DNA of 64,000 bases from contig OX326956.1 of NCBI GenBank assembly GCA_946800325.1, positions 9,093,167 to 9,157,166 of the forward strand. The letters are read 5' to 3'. Made by a program: the position numbers and the translations under genes. The notes under the pieces were generated by a model. It made no database searches, had not been told where the DNA came from, and saw only the letters and a list, made by a program, of their open reading frames with translations. This document shows, one piece after another, positions 21,680 to 33,193 of the stretch. How positions within the stretch are numbered: position 1 is the stretch's first letter; each line of letters starts with the position of its first letter. The stretch is from Luzula sylvatica (lineage: Eukaryota > Streptophyta > Magnoliopsida > Poales > Juncaceae).

Positions 21680-24610
21680 ATGCTCTCTCTTTGTCTCTTG
21701 AAGCCATCGTTCCGCTCTCTCTCTTTCCTTGAATCTCCGCTGAAAACCCAACTCTCCTTGAAGCAGCCCTTTGACAGTAAAACACCTTTGCTCTCTCTCT
21801 TTCTCCGTAAAAACCCTTTGCTCTCTCTCTCTACCATGGCCGCCGCCAGTAACACCTTCACTCCCCCAACTGCTACGGCTCCTACTTCCGTCGTCGCTGC
21901 CGGAAGCACGGCTGCGGAAAGGGAGGCGCGCAGACAAGCAGTGGTCAACACACTGGAGAGGAGGCTTTTTTATATCCCGTCATTTAAGATCTATCGCGGT
22001 GTGGCTGGACTTTACGACTATGGTCCTCCTGGCTGTGCTGTGAAATCCAACGTTCTTTCTTTCTGGCGTCAGGTACATTTTTTTTCCTATTTTCTTTGGA
22101 TTTGATCGATTGATTGATCCGATAGTGTTTGGTTTGTTATCCTAAATTAGAGGATGTGAACATTTACCTTTATCTGTTCCAAAAAGTAGGATTCCTTTGT
22201 AAAGATTAGGTCTTTTTCTATTTTACTCTGTACAATCAGAGAAATCTGTAGGGGATTAAAATGAAATTTTCTAATTATGTCGATAACAATAAAACATATA
22301 TTAATTTGTTCTTACTTCACTAGTAGCATTTTGTACTGGAGGAGGGAATGCTAGAGGTGGACTGCCCATGTGTTACCCCAGAGGTCGTGTTAAAAGCCTC
22401 GGGTCATGTGGATAAATTCACAGATCTGATGGTAAAAGACGAAAAAACCGGCACATGCTACAGAGCAGACCACTTGTTGAAGGATTTCTGCAAGGATAAA
22501 ATTGAGAAGGAACCAAATCTGGCCCCTGAGAAGATTGCTGAGTTTAATCATGTTATGGCGGTTTTGGATGATTTAACAGCTGACGAACTCGGCAAAAAAA
22601 TTAAGGACTATGGGATAGTTGCTCCAGATACCAAGAACCCGTTATCGGACCCGTACCCGTTTAATCTCATGTTCCAGACCTCCATTGGCCCCACTGGCTT
22701 GAACACTGGGTAAGGAAATTAAATCTTTTTTTGACTTATATATGAAGTATTATCAATATTGTGTATGTAACTAACTAATTTTTTACACTTTATAGGTACA
22801 TGAGGCCTGAAACAGCACAGGGTATATTTGTGAACTTTAAAGATTTGTATTATTACAATGGCCAGAAGCTTCCTTTTGCTGCTGCTCAAGTTGGCCAGGC
22901 ATACAGAAACGAGGTACAAATCGAATCTTGTAATTTGTACTTTGGACTTCAATTTAATTTTTGATTTGTTTGTGCTAGATATCGCCTCGTCAAGGGCTAT
23001 TGAGGGTCCGTGAATTCACGCTAGCAGAAATCGAGCATTTCGTAGATCCACAGGACAAATCTCACCCGAAATTCGGTGACGTGTCCGATCTGGAGCTACT
23101 CATGTTCCCTAGAGAGCTACAGCTAAGCGGCCAATCGAGCACAAAACTCAATCTCGGCAAAGCTGTTTCGGAGGTACACCACACCACACCATTCAATTCG
23201 TTATTCACAAAAAACACCGATATTAAAAATTAAAATATTTTATTTTTTTGACAGGGAACGATAAACAACGAGACGCTGGGGTACTTCATAGGAAGGGTGT
23301 ATTTGTTTTTGACCCAGCTGGGTATTGACAAAGAACGATTGCGATTCAGGCAGCATCTTCCCAATGAGATGGCGCATTACGCGGCTGATTGCTGGGATGC
23401 TGAGATTGAATGCTCATATGGATGGATTGAGTGTGTCGGTATTGCTGATAGGTCTGCTTATGATCTCAAAGCCCATTCGGTACGACTACTCTTCGGGGGT
23501 TTTAATACAAATTTAATTTGCCCATTTGTTTTGCAATTATTCATGTTTTTTGACTTTATTCAGGATAAGAGTGGTGTGCCACTTGTTGCGCATGAGAAAT
23601 TTGCTGAGCCAAGAGAGGTTGAGGTGGGATTATTTTCTTTATATTGATCATTTCCTTTCATTTTCTAGCGAATTTTTTTGCTATGTATCGTTAAATTCTG
23701 TAGTTAGAAAGTAAAAAAACTGATTTGGCTATGTGCTTGTACAGAAACTCGTCATAACCCCATCAAAGAAGGACCTTGGTCTTGCATTCAAGGGTAATCA
23801 AAAGAATGTAGTCGAAGCACTCGAGGTAAAAAATTAATTTTAATTAATTGTTAGTAAGAGCGACATAATAAGTCTACACGTGCAGGCAATGAGCGAAAGC
23901 GAGGCTTTGGAACTAAAATCGGCATTAGAATCCAAGGGAGAAGCAGAATTACAAGTGTGCACCCTAGGCAAGAACGTGACGATAAAGAAAAACATGGTTT
24001 CTATAAGCTTGGAGAAGAAGAAAGAGCACCAGAGAGTATTCACACCGTCGGTGATCGAACCCTCGTTCGGTATTGGTCGAATAATCTACTGCCTTTTCGA
24101 GCACTCATTCTACCAGAGACCTGGCAAAACTGAAGATGAGCAGTTGAACGTGTTTGGCTTCCCGCCTCTCGTTGCTCCTATTAAATGCACTGTTTTCCCC
24201 TTGGTCAAGGTCGACAAATTCGACATCGTCGCCAAGAAGATTTCCAAGGCTTTGACTGCTTCCGGCATCTCTCATATCATCGACATCACCGGTGAGTATT
24301 CAAATTTGTACGTGTTGTTGATTAAAGAAGGACGAGAAGAGTTTAATTTGTGGTTTTTATTGTAGGGACGTCGATTGGTAAGAGGTATGCGAGGACGGAC
24401 GAGATAGGGGTACCGTTGGCGGTAACGGTTGATTCGACCACGAGCGTGACGATTCGAGATAGAGATAGTAAGGATCAGATTCGGGTGGACATTGATGAGG
24501 TGGCGTCCGTGGTGAAGGAGGTTACGGATGGTCAGAGTACCTGGGCCGATATTAAGTGGAGGTACCCAACTCATACTCTCTCCACTGACGAAAATCAAAG
24601 TGCCGAATAA
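21680..24610 (+). CDS. Glycyl-tRNA synthetase, cytosolic/mitochondrial type
   Basis: Class II aminoacyl-tRNA synthetase that charges tRNA-Gly. Exons from the internal ATG are 21836-22072, 22327-22709, 22796-22913, 22979-23173, 23255-23479, 23564-23623, 23745-23825, 23886-24291 and 24366-24610. All splice sites are GT-AG, giving 649 residues. Eukaryotic alpha2-type landmarks are intact: [23 protein letters not shown], motif 2 ([19 protein letters not shown]), [14 protein letters not shown], motif 3 ([19 protein letters not shown]) and the C-terminal anticodon-binding domain ([15 protein letters not shown]). An in-frame ATG at 21680 adds 52 residues rich in Ser, Leu, Arg and Lys with only two acidic residues, like a mitochondrial presequence; 21836 has the stronger context (accATGGC). 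The WHEP domain of most eukaryotic relatives is not seen. No lesion was found. Confidence 0.95.
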
Positions 24611-25302
24611 ATTAATTATTTATTGTTGTTCAGTGGTTAGTGAGTGTATTTTATTTTTGATGGCCCGATACTTGGGGAAAAGGATTAATTTGCCGAGTGT
24701 TTTTTAATGATAATGTTGTTTTTAATGATAATACTTGAGTGAGAGGATTACAATTAACTAGTTTTATGTACAATTTTGTATGCTTTATTTATTTTGTATT
24801 TTTTTTCTTTATGTTACAAAAGGTTTAGTCATATGTTGAATGATTCTAAAATTTATTTCTCGGTTTCTACTAAACTGAGAATGACATTGAATTGGTTATC
24901 ATGTTTGTTGGAAATTTGGCAATTCGTTTTCTCTTTCCTTCCGGTTTTAGACAGGTTAATCGTGGGATCTTTGAATTTTACAATTGGCCTCACCAAATAC
25001 CTAATCGATGGCCTTATAAAGAATTTTCCTTTCTTTCATTGTTCTTTTGGTGATGGTCTTAAAAAAAGCAGTACTGAAAAGATGATTTAATTTAATTTGT
25101 TGAACAAATGGTTTACATCCTGAGACTTCACGTAATAATGAGTTGCAAATTATCAAAAGATGTACAAAACATGCGAACAAATTCTACTAAAATATGAAAA
25201 TGTGTCATTTGTTTTGCAAATAATCGAGTTAAAAATCAGTAACTATGCCAAATCAATTTGAAGTTACCACTATTGCAAAGAAATATTGTTGGAACAAAAG
25301 AA
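24611..25302. other. 3' flank of glycyl-tRNA synthetase
   Basis: A/T-rich, no gene supported. The 104-codon frame at 24776-25090 has no recognisable family and lies where the 3' untranslated region and flank are expected. Confidence 0.4.
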
Positions 25303-25371
25303 TGCGGTGACCGTGGATCGAACATGCGACCTTCAGATCTTCTGACGCTCTCCCAACTGCGCTATCCCCGC
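25303..25371 (-). pseudogene. tRNA-Phe pseudogene lacking its anticodon
   Basis: Minus-strand DNA begins GCGGGGATAGCGCAGTTGGG and ends in the acceptor GGTCACCGCA, matching plant nuclear tRNA-Phe(GAA). It is 69 instead of 73 bases. Four bases are missing from the anticodon loop, so the stem halves TCAGA and TCTGA are joined by only AGA and no GAA anticodon remains. A D-stem change (GCGC for GCTC) and T-stem changes add mismatches. It cannot function as a tRNA. Confidence 0.85.
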
Positions 25372-25999
25372 TTCTTGTTCTTTTTCGAAATCTTCTTTAT
25401 ATATCATAAAAATAAAGCTTGGAGGAGGAAACGGAAAAGTGCACAACATTGGATGCGTTGCACCATCACATGCAAGCTGGAAATGGAAGGCTCATCATCT
25501 TATTCTATTTGTTTTTTAAAAACTTGCACGAAAAAAATTGCCCATCTTTTTAGGCCTTTTCTCATTTTGCATTTACAAGTTTTTCCATAACCAGCAAGAC
25601 GCAGAAAACAAAAAATTGATACAATTTAATCACGATAAATTTGAAACATTATTAAATCTCAAGCTCGACCAAAAGTTGAAAACACATTACAAAGACACAA
25701 ATCATCACGAAAAAAGGATGAAAATCCCACTGGCTAATAATATAATTCACGGATCAACAAAAAGTTGACAACACTACAAAAATATCCATTCACTCATTCA
25801 TCCCCTCGACAAAAAGTTCTTGTTTGTGATTCTAAACTAATAATAATAACGATAGATATAAATACATGCTCGTACAATTCGCCACTACAAATACCAAATT
25901 ACCCCTACATTTTGGTATTCCAAGTATGTAGAATTCCCCTAGCATACGAAGCAATAACTTATTATTAATAAATACTCTTCACTGCCACCTTCGCGGAGG
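25372..25999. other. Intergenic
   Basis: No gene supported; AT-rich. It is the probable 3' flank of the minus-strand kinesin locus, whose last tentative exon ends near 25985. Confidence 0.35.
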
Positions 26000-27568
26000 C
26001 CTCGCCGAACTAGTAGCTCCTACAACACAAACATTATTTAATTCAGTACTATACACAGAGCTTAATTAAATTAAAATTAAGATATTATTTTATACCAGGG
26101 GCAGGAGATTTGAGCAAATCTTTGATTTTAGGTTTTGGAGCCCAGTTTTGCCTGCAATTGATTTACTAGCTCGTTGACCTTTTTGCCTGCAATAAATACA
26201 TTAAAGAACAAATTATTGCAATTATACAATTATTAATATAAAAAATAGCGTACCGTTCTGAACCACCGTCCCCTAATTTCGGTACGAACTCGAAAGCGCC
26301 GCCTAAAGAGCAATCTGTTACTGCCCCGACTGAGAAGCCTCCATCCGAGCCTTCACTCTCCTCTCCCTCATCTACTTCCTCATCGAGATCCGCGCCGTTC
26401 ATCTCATAATTCTTATGATTATTGTTATTATTATTATTATTAATATTATTATTTGATTCGGAGTAAGTCTCGGAGATGCTATCTGAAGGAGACTTATTGT
26501 TGTAGGTTATTGATGACGAGAGAGTGGCATGGGGGACTTGGTAACTGGGGATGACCAGTGCTGGAACAACTGGAGTGGAAGAATATCTGAGTTGCATGCT
26601 CTGGTTTCTGGACTTGAGATCTTTTAGCGTTTGTAAGTTGTAACTGCTCTATTTCGTCATCCTTTCTCGATATCGTGTCCTTCAGTGACGAAACCTATAA
26701 TACGCAGCCAAGTTAGAGAGAGAGAGAGGGACCTGTTCGAGGAGATCTTTAATATATTTACCCTCTTTATTACTCCTAGCAGCCCCCAATTCGACACCAG
26801 AACTCTCTCTAAAAATTTAAGCGTACTGATCGTCTCCGAATAACTCTCCACATCCGGATTTATCTGCACGAACATCAACGTCTTCGCTTGTCCCCCTAAC
26901 AAATTAAAAATAAAATACAATTCATAAATCACATAATTATTTTTTAACTGAGTGACTGAGGTCGATTTTGCACTTTGGCCCGGTAAGAACGGCCTAATTC
27001 GACAATAAACCCTAATATTTCCTGCAAATTTTTCAACGAGAACAATTTTTTTGAAATTAATAATTACAAGGCAATTCATACTACGCTCTGTGAAAAAATA
27101 AATTAAGAAGAAAAATTAGTGTGCGAAAAAATAAAAATAAAATTACATTTCTAATGTGTTCTGCCTGAGTGGAAATTCGCCTCTCAATTTCCTGTACCAC
27201 TTTCCTCAATAGATATACTACTCTCTGCACAAGACGAATAAAACAAAACAATACAAGTTAATAATTAATTAATCATACAAAACCAAAAAAAAAAAATATT
27301 AATATTTAGGAAGAAATAACATACATGAGGCATTTCTCCTTTCTTTCTCTCTATACTTTCGTCCAAAATTCCATTTACAACACTTAGTAGCGATTGAGTA
27401 GTGGCACTCTATAATTAATACAAATTTCAGAAACATACAACTAATTAAATAACTTCACATAATTATTATTCCAAAATCAAATTTGGGTTTAAAAAAACTT
27501 ACATCTAAACTATTTGAATGCATCATTTCAGAAATTTTAGCAGCTGGTAGCTCAGAATAAGTCCCTTT
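25985..27568 (-). pseudogene. Kinesin-14 (calponin-homology subfamily) pseudogene, motor mostly lost
   Basis: Minus strand. Three phase-0 exons (27568-27503, 27408-27325, 27224-27147) encode the family's segment before the coiled coil: ELPAAKISEMM, QSLLSVVNGILDESIERK, VVQEIERRISTQAEH. Next comes the motor start, about 27021-26955 (GNIRVYCRIRPFLPGQ), then directly the motor end, 26895-26733 (GGQAKTLMFVQINPDV, ETISTLKF). The coiled coil and roughly the middle 270 residues of the motor, including the P-loop and switch regions, are absent. After LERV the frame shifts by one base before GVELGAARSNKEG. The tail exon 26694-26254 (VSSLKDTISRKDDEIEQLQ) shifts again before KDLKSRNQSMQLRYSS, then reads SDGGFSVG. 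Tail exons to about 25985 end in ARPPRRWQ. This is not a working motor. Confidence 0.85.
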
Positions 27569-28349
27569 CTTTAATTGCAAAAAAAAGAGATAAATTGGTA
27601 AAAATCTGAAAAATAATGATTCAAAATTCTAAACGACGTGTTATTATTATTATTATTTTTTATTAGCAACGAAAGAGACAGATGAACAAAACACTTTTAT
27701 TAATTTAAAACTCTTGAACCGTCCATAATTACTAGTTGACGTGTTATTTATGTATCAACTGTAATAACCATACAAGCACTCAAAGCTAAATAGGTACAGA
27801 ATGAACAAATGAAGTCATTTAGGGTTTAAAAGACCAAAAAATTAAGGACTTGAATGAAGAATTTCCCTAATTATACAAGCACTTGTTTTTCCAACGCAAA
27901 GGAAAATGAAGGGAAAAAGGAAACATCATATTTTATTGGGTAAATCTCATCACATGCATCTTATGATTAAATTTATACAAACACTCAACAATATCTCATG
28001 TTTCAATTCTAATCATAATTCTAAGAAGTTAAATGCAAATTGCAAGCATACTTTTACCGGTACAAAATAAAATAAAATAAAAACATGGAGTAATAAACAG
28101 GCCTCGTGGCATTTTACTTCGCAATCAACGCCATTTTCCCATCATTAAATTATACCGAGCCTTACATTTATAGAAACACTTTGGATCAAGTAATTAACTT
28201 ATTCTCTGTCCATATGATTTCTCTTACATTTAAGCGACTCGATTTACTCTCTTAATTATCTCGCCTCATAAATATATACATTCGCATAATCTATGATGCC
28301 TATACTACAGCAAAACTCTCATCAGTAATCAACGATATTGTTTCTCACA

Positions 28350-29080
28350 TCATATCCCAGCTTGTCTCAAAAGCTAGTAAAAATTTTAAAAATAAAATAA
28401 GATTAACATATGTTAATATTTAATAATATTTATTAATTTATATAGACGGACGAAATAGAATTCGTGAAGTTGTTGTTTAAAAAGAAAACCTGGAAATAGG
28501 ATTCCATTTTTTGCCTGAGAACCGAGTGCTCCCTCTTTGCTCCTCTGTAATGATCTCAATCTCATGCATCTGCAATAACACTCATAGTTAGAGAGAGAAA
28601 GAGTTGTAGAGAGAGATAGTAAGAGAGAGAAAGGAGTTAGAGAGAGAGACCTGTCAATATTTTGATCCCTGCAACATTCCCTAAACACCGAGCATTCGTT
28701 CTTCATCCTAGAAGCTCCAATACTGTACAAAAATTAATAAATAAGTACATAAAATACTGTATATTAATTATTAAGATAAACCTAATTTCATATATACACG
28801 ACACATACCTAGTACAGCTTCCTTTTAATTGTTGCATGTAACCGTCCAGCTTATTGAAATCTTGAGGATATGTCTCCCTAATTTTCAAATAATAATTCAG
28901 TATTTTATTTTCTATTTCATAATATAAAAAAATGAACTTCAAGGCGAGAACGATGTTTGACATTAATCTAGCAGATTCCCTGAAGAACGAGGTGGCAATT
29001 AGGACTTACTTGATTGCCAGATTTCGCAATTTATAGAATCCAACTTGACCTAATTGATTGCAAGATAATGCATGGTATTT
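28350..29080 (-). pseudogene. AHP4-like histidine-phosphotransfer (HPt) locus with His replaced by Gln
   Basis: Minus strand. HPt proteins relay phosphate from cytokinin receptors to response regulators. Exons are about 29000-28938 (FFRESARLMSNIVLALK), 28877-28809 (DFNKLDGYMQQLKGSCT), 28722-28651 (SIGASRMKNECSVFRE), 28544-28490 (REHSVLRQKMESYFQ) and 28373-28350 (LLRQAGI, stop). Junction phases agree across all introns. The HPt signature is normally HQLKGSSTSIGA. Here the phospho-acceptor His codon is CAA (Gln), so the protein could not carry phosphate, as in pseudo-HPt AHP6, which has Asn. The 5' part is damaged: TAA at 29008-29006 lies in the expected frame and about five residues are missing between FYKLRNLAIK and ATSFF. 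An alternative acceptor for exon 28544 would add residues but shift the frame. It is either a pseudogene or a dominant-negative HPt with an unseen first exon. Confidence 0.75.
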
Positions 29081-29120
29081 TCTAAAATTGAATTCCAGTA
29101 AATTGCAAGATAATGCATGG
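29058..29120. repeat. Short direct duplication at the 5' edge of the HPt locus
   Basis: TTGCAAGATAATGCATGG occurs at 29058-29075 and 29103-29120, 45 bp apart. It lies where the first exon of the HPt gene should begin and may have helped disrupt it. Confidence 0.8.
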
Positions 29121-29289
29121 CAATTAAACTTTTATACCAATCGACTGTCAGATAATCCAACTTTCCATTCCAGTAAAATAAATATAATACATGAAATTTT
29201 TGCAATTTCGACCTTATGCAGAGTCATTTTTGCAAGTTTCCTTTAATTAAGACTAAACTTAACCCCTAAATCCAGTAGCTTGTTAAAAA

Positions 29290-29547
29290 TTGAATTTTTT
29301 CGCAAATAAACATACTGTTAAAGGGGTACAAAAGGATGTAATAGATAGGTTGAAGTCCGTATTGGATCCCAAACAACCCACATATCATAATGATTATTAT
29401 GATATGATCGCTATTTTGGAAAATGATTGGGCCCGGGGATATTTCATGAATGAAAGTGATGACATGATGAAGGGGTACGTGGATTATATGATCCATCGTC
29501 ATCGCACAGGGCAGTCGCTTAACCACCAAGATCTTTCCTCTCATTAA
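29290..29547 (+). CDS. Hypothetical 85-residue frame
   Basis: Open frame with balanced protein-like composition (VIDRLKSVLDPKQPTYHN, YDMIAILENDWARGYF, DDMMKGYVDYMIHRHR). I do not recognise a family. It has no canonical leader, and repeats of 'agttatgcatattttgg' follow it. It may be a fragment of a transposon protein or of a captured gene. Confidence 0.3.
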   Translation: MNFFANKHTVKGVQKDVIDRLKSVLDPKQPTYHNDYYDMIAILENDWARGYFMNESDDMMKGYVDYMIHRHRTGQSLNHQDLSSH

Positions 29548-30591
29548 TGTTGTCGTAGTATTTCGTTGATAGTTATGCATATTTTGGTTTTGTAATAGCG
29601 GTGATATAGTTATGCATATTTTGGTCTTATGTGTCTGATATTGTAATAGTTAATTAGCTTTTATTTTGTTATAATTCAACTGAAATTAAGAATTAATTAG
29701 CTTTTATTTTGTTAACGAGTATTTTTGTATAATTTGTTAATCTAATTTTTTTTTATATTAGTATAATACATGAATTTCATATGATTTACAAATAACTAAA
29801 TTGTGTTAATCTTATCAATTACTAATGCTAATTGGGTAAATTAACCAAGAATAAAGATGAGGACATTTTAGTCATTATTATAATTTATATTATTCTAATC
29901 CACAATTTTGATTTACATGGGTTGCCGAACATGTTTGGAATAGAATGAATTAGTGGACTATTCTCTATTTTACTAATCATGTTCTATTCACAGGTTGCCG
30001 AATTGGCCCGATCAAATTTTCTATAAGAAAATAATCCATCTGGATCCATTCTATTTTGCATTTCCCCCAAAGTTAAATTATAAACAAAAGGCCTTTCCAA
30101 TTTTATTAAAATATCCAACCCCTTATTTGCACACCAATTACTTCGGGATATGAATATTTAACTTTTACGCACACAAACATAACTATGCATAATTTATATT
30201 TATACGTTGCATTCCTATGGTGTTATATAAAAATGATATTAATTCACAAATATATTATAGTTTAGTGATAAAATGCTTGGACGTGGCTTTGCCCATCCGA
30301 GTTCGAACCCCTAACTCTATAATTTTCTGAAACAATAAGAAAAGTAAATGAAACGTATAACTAACTGTTTGGTCTATTTTTACAAGCTAAAAAATTCTGA
30401 CCTACGTAAAGTGTAAACTAATAAAGCAACATAAATGTATACGAAAAAAATAATTTTTTTAGTGAACACATGAATTATGGTATATTTATACAATATTGAA
30501 AAGTTATATCAACTTTGATGTGATTTTCAAAATGTATTAACATATGTATTACACTTATTATTATTTATAAGTTAATATAACAATATCCCAC

Positions 30592-30634
<43 letters not shown>

Positions 30635-31490
30635 CTAACAATACACAAACACACACAATTAATTAACTTAGTTAATATTATAATAAAGATAATCAGTCCC
30701 ACAATATATTTAATATAATTTTTCATAAAAGAAAATGATTACCTACAGCATTTACAATTCTTTTTGACATTATAATTTTGTTTTCATTCCTACAAGATAT
30801 TGAATAAAATATTTATGTTCATAAATCTACAAAGAAGTATTAATTAGCTCTGAAAATGATAAATAAGAAAGAAATATGTTGTGATTGCTTTCAAACTATT
30901 AATTTATATTTTTTACTAATTCACTATGACAAATCGTGTAAACGAAGCGGAGCTAGCAAGTCTCTAGTATTTCCTAGGCCAACATATTACTTGCGTCTTA
31001 ATGTCAAGTTACTTATAAGTACTAATTTATAATCTGCACAACTTTAATTCAACAAATAAAAAATCTGCAGTTGCACAGACATGAAAACCTTAGGTATTTC
31101 CGATATTCTTATTTTCTTGATTTAATCCAATATCTCAGTTTCACATATATTTTACCGTTGTCTTAAGTTGATTTTTTTGTTGCAAAATGTTTTTGAATTC
31201 TTATCACATTTGTTTTCACTTGAAATACATATTTATATATTCTAATAAACGGGATAGTTAGCTCACAAAATTTGTGCATATATGAAAAAATATGCAAATG
31301 TCGTGAAATCATGCACATAAAGGAAATCATTGTTGAAAATATCATGTCAAATTAAGATTTTTTTTTTACGAAATGATTTCTTAGTCCGGGATTGTAATGT
31401 ATATACCTTTCATTATATCATAGCTGTAAATAACTAAATATCACAAAATCATGCGTGCTATGCAATTGTGACGAAGAAGAAACTGCTCTC
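29548..31490. other. AT-rich intergenic
   Basis: No gene supported. Contains a TTA/TAT microsatellite (separate entry) and scattered poly-A/T. The frame at 31163-31345 on the minus strand has no support. Confidence 0.45.
30591..30634 (+). repeat. (TAT)n microsatellite
   Basis: About 14 uninterrupted trinucleotide units of TAT in AT-rich DNA. A shorter related run at 26415-26455 codes poly-Asn in the kinesin pseudogene tail. Confidence 0.9.
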
Positions 31491-31539
31491 GCTTATTCAA
31501 CATATGTCCTTTTAACGTCTAGGTACTAAATGGCATAAC

Positions 31540-31786
31540 GGTGCGAGAGGGTCAAACCATACAACGAGAACTACAAGCTCTTGTTACCACATTACCAAGC
31601 TCTAACGATACCGCATCGTATTGCTTCCTCGCATTTGCTATTTGGAGAGAACGATGCAATAGAAGTCTTAGGAATTCGAGCGACACGCCTAAATACACGA
31701 GAATAAGAAGGGGCATATGTCAACATTATGATAGAGAGGAAATGGTTACGTATTGTGATGTAATTCATATTTTTCGTATTCTCTGA
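31540..31786 (+). mobile_element. LINE remnant (end of ORF2-like frame)
   Basis: An open frame with FAIWRERCNRSLRNSS resembles the IWKERN-type tail after the reverse-transcriptase zinc-binding domain of plant LINEs. No reverse-transcriptase core, tail or target duplication is seen. Confidence 0.4.
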
Positions 31787-32439
31787 TGTATTTTGTGTTG
31801 TAATATTTACGTATATGATTAGATAAACTCAAAATACATTGTATTGGTATTTTCCGTCAATGAAATATAAGCTATGGATAAATAAGTCCTAAGCATTTTA
31901 TCAACAAAAACAAAAATCTTCAGTTAACCCAATCCAAACATGAAGGATGGGCGGAATTTAAAAGTTTGGGTTACTGCAACCATTTATTTAAAATATAATA
32001 ATTAGCAAACATAAACCTAAATGCCAAGATGAATATATATTTTTTAAATAAGAATGTAATATTGTCACATACAAACATGATGAAATATAAACTCACACAA
32101 ATTTCGTGACCATGCATATCCAAGATGTGACTACATGCTTCACACCTCCTTGCCCTTTTCCCATCATATCATTGATATAATATTATTAAGCATAGTGAAT
32201 ATTGTAGTTTTGGAGATGGGGTTGAAACTTATTAGATCAAAAAAATATCATTCTTTTTTTGAAGAAATAAAAAATATCATTCTTTGATCGAGATATTAGA
32301 GATAACCAATTGAAAATTTCCTCGTACAATAAGTTTCATTGTTAGCAAGAGAACATAAAAAAAATCCCAGACTAGTGGATTGATTGTAAATCATAATGGA
32401 ATTATCGCATGTATATGAAAGTCAATTTTGCATCCAATA

Positions 32440-33193
32440 ATGATGACGATATGCCACAGAGCCACACCCATCCCTGCCAAAGACGATATGGAAATGGAAT
32501 CCATCCGGCTCATTCTCGGTGAAATCCACTTACAACTTCCTTCAAAATCGAGGAGTCCTAAATCATTGGCAATCTATAATCTGGCCAACAAAAGCTCCAT
32601 TGAAGGTGCGGTTCTTTGTATGGTTAGCAATGCACGACCGTATAAACACTGCCGATGTGTTACAACGCAAGGGTTGGCCTCACATACACACTTGCGCACT
32701 ATGCTCAGTTCAAGTAGAAACGAGAAACCACCTACTCCAAGAATGTGAATTCACACGGAGCACTTGGGACGAAATCGCTGCGCTGGCAAACCCGCCTACG
32801 AACTGGGTCTGCAGAGATAATCCGTTAGATACTTGGCTAGTGGCGAGGAAAAAACTACAAAAACACCATCGTAAACCTTGGGACTCGCTGATAATGGCGT
32901 TATGGTGGAACATTTGGAAGGAACGCAACATGCGCGTCTTCCAACGAAAAGGGGCTATGCCGATGGTCGTCGCGGCGAAAGCCATTCAAGACGCAGCGCT
33001 TTGGCAGAAGTTAAATCACTGACTCTAGGAGAGGATGTAAAACCTAGATATGGTTTAGCTACGTAGAAAACTCTACTGCATGTTTTTTTCCATGCAAATG
33101 TACCACTGTAACTCTGTAAAACTTTCTTATTAATATAAAACGAAAAGCCTTGCTTTTCTTTCAAAAAAAAAAAAAAATGATGACGATATGCCA
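32440..33193 (+). mobile_element. 5'-truncated L1-type LINE with perfect target duplication
   Basis: The 17-mer ATGATGACGATATGCCA flanks the insertion at 32440-32456 and 33177-33193. Between them lie the last part of ORF2 (frame to 33022), a 3' untranslated region and a poly(A) run at 33163-33176. The protein end carries the zf-RVT domain: IWKWNPSGSFSVKSTYNFL, APLKVRFFVWLAMHDRI, C-ALC with ETRNHLLQEC, and WNIWKERNMRVF. Only the 3' 720 bp were copied, a usual outcome of target-primed reverse transcription. The intact duplication and open frame suggest a fairly young insertion. Confidence 0.92.

Noticed and set aside
24272..24598. Minus-strand frame over the last glycyl-tRNA synthetase exons
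   Set aside because: Shadow of the true gene on the other strand.
30585..30640. TAT run as a CRISPR-like or telomeric array
   Set aside because: Simple trinucleotide microsatellite without spacers.
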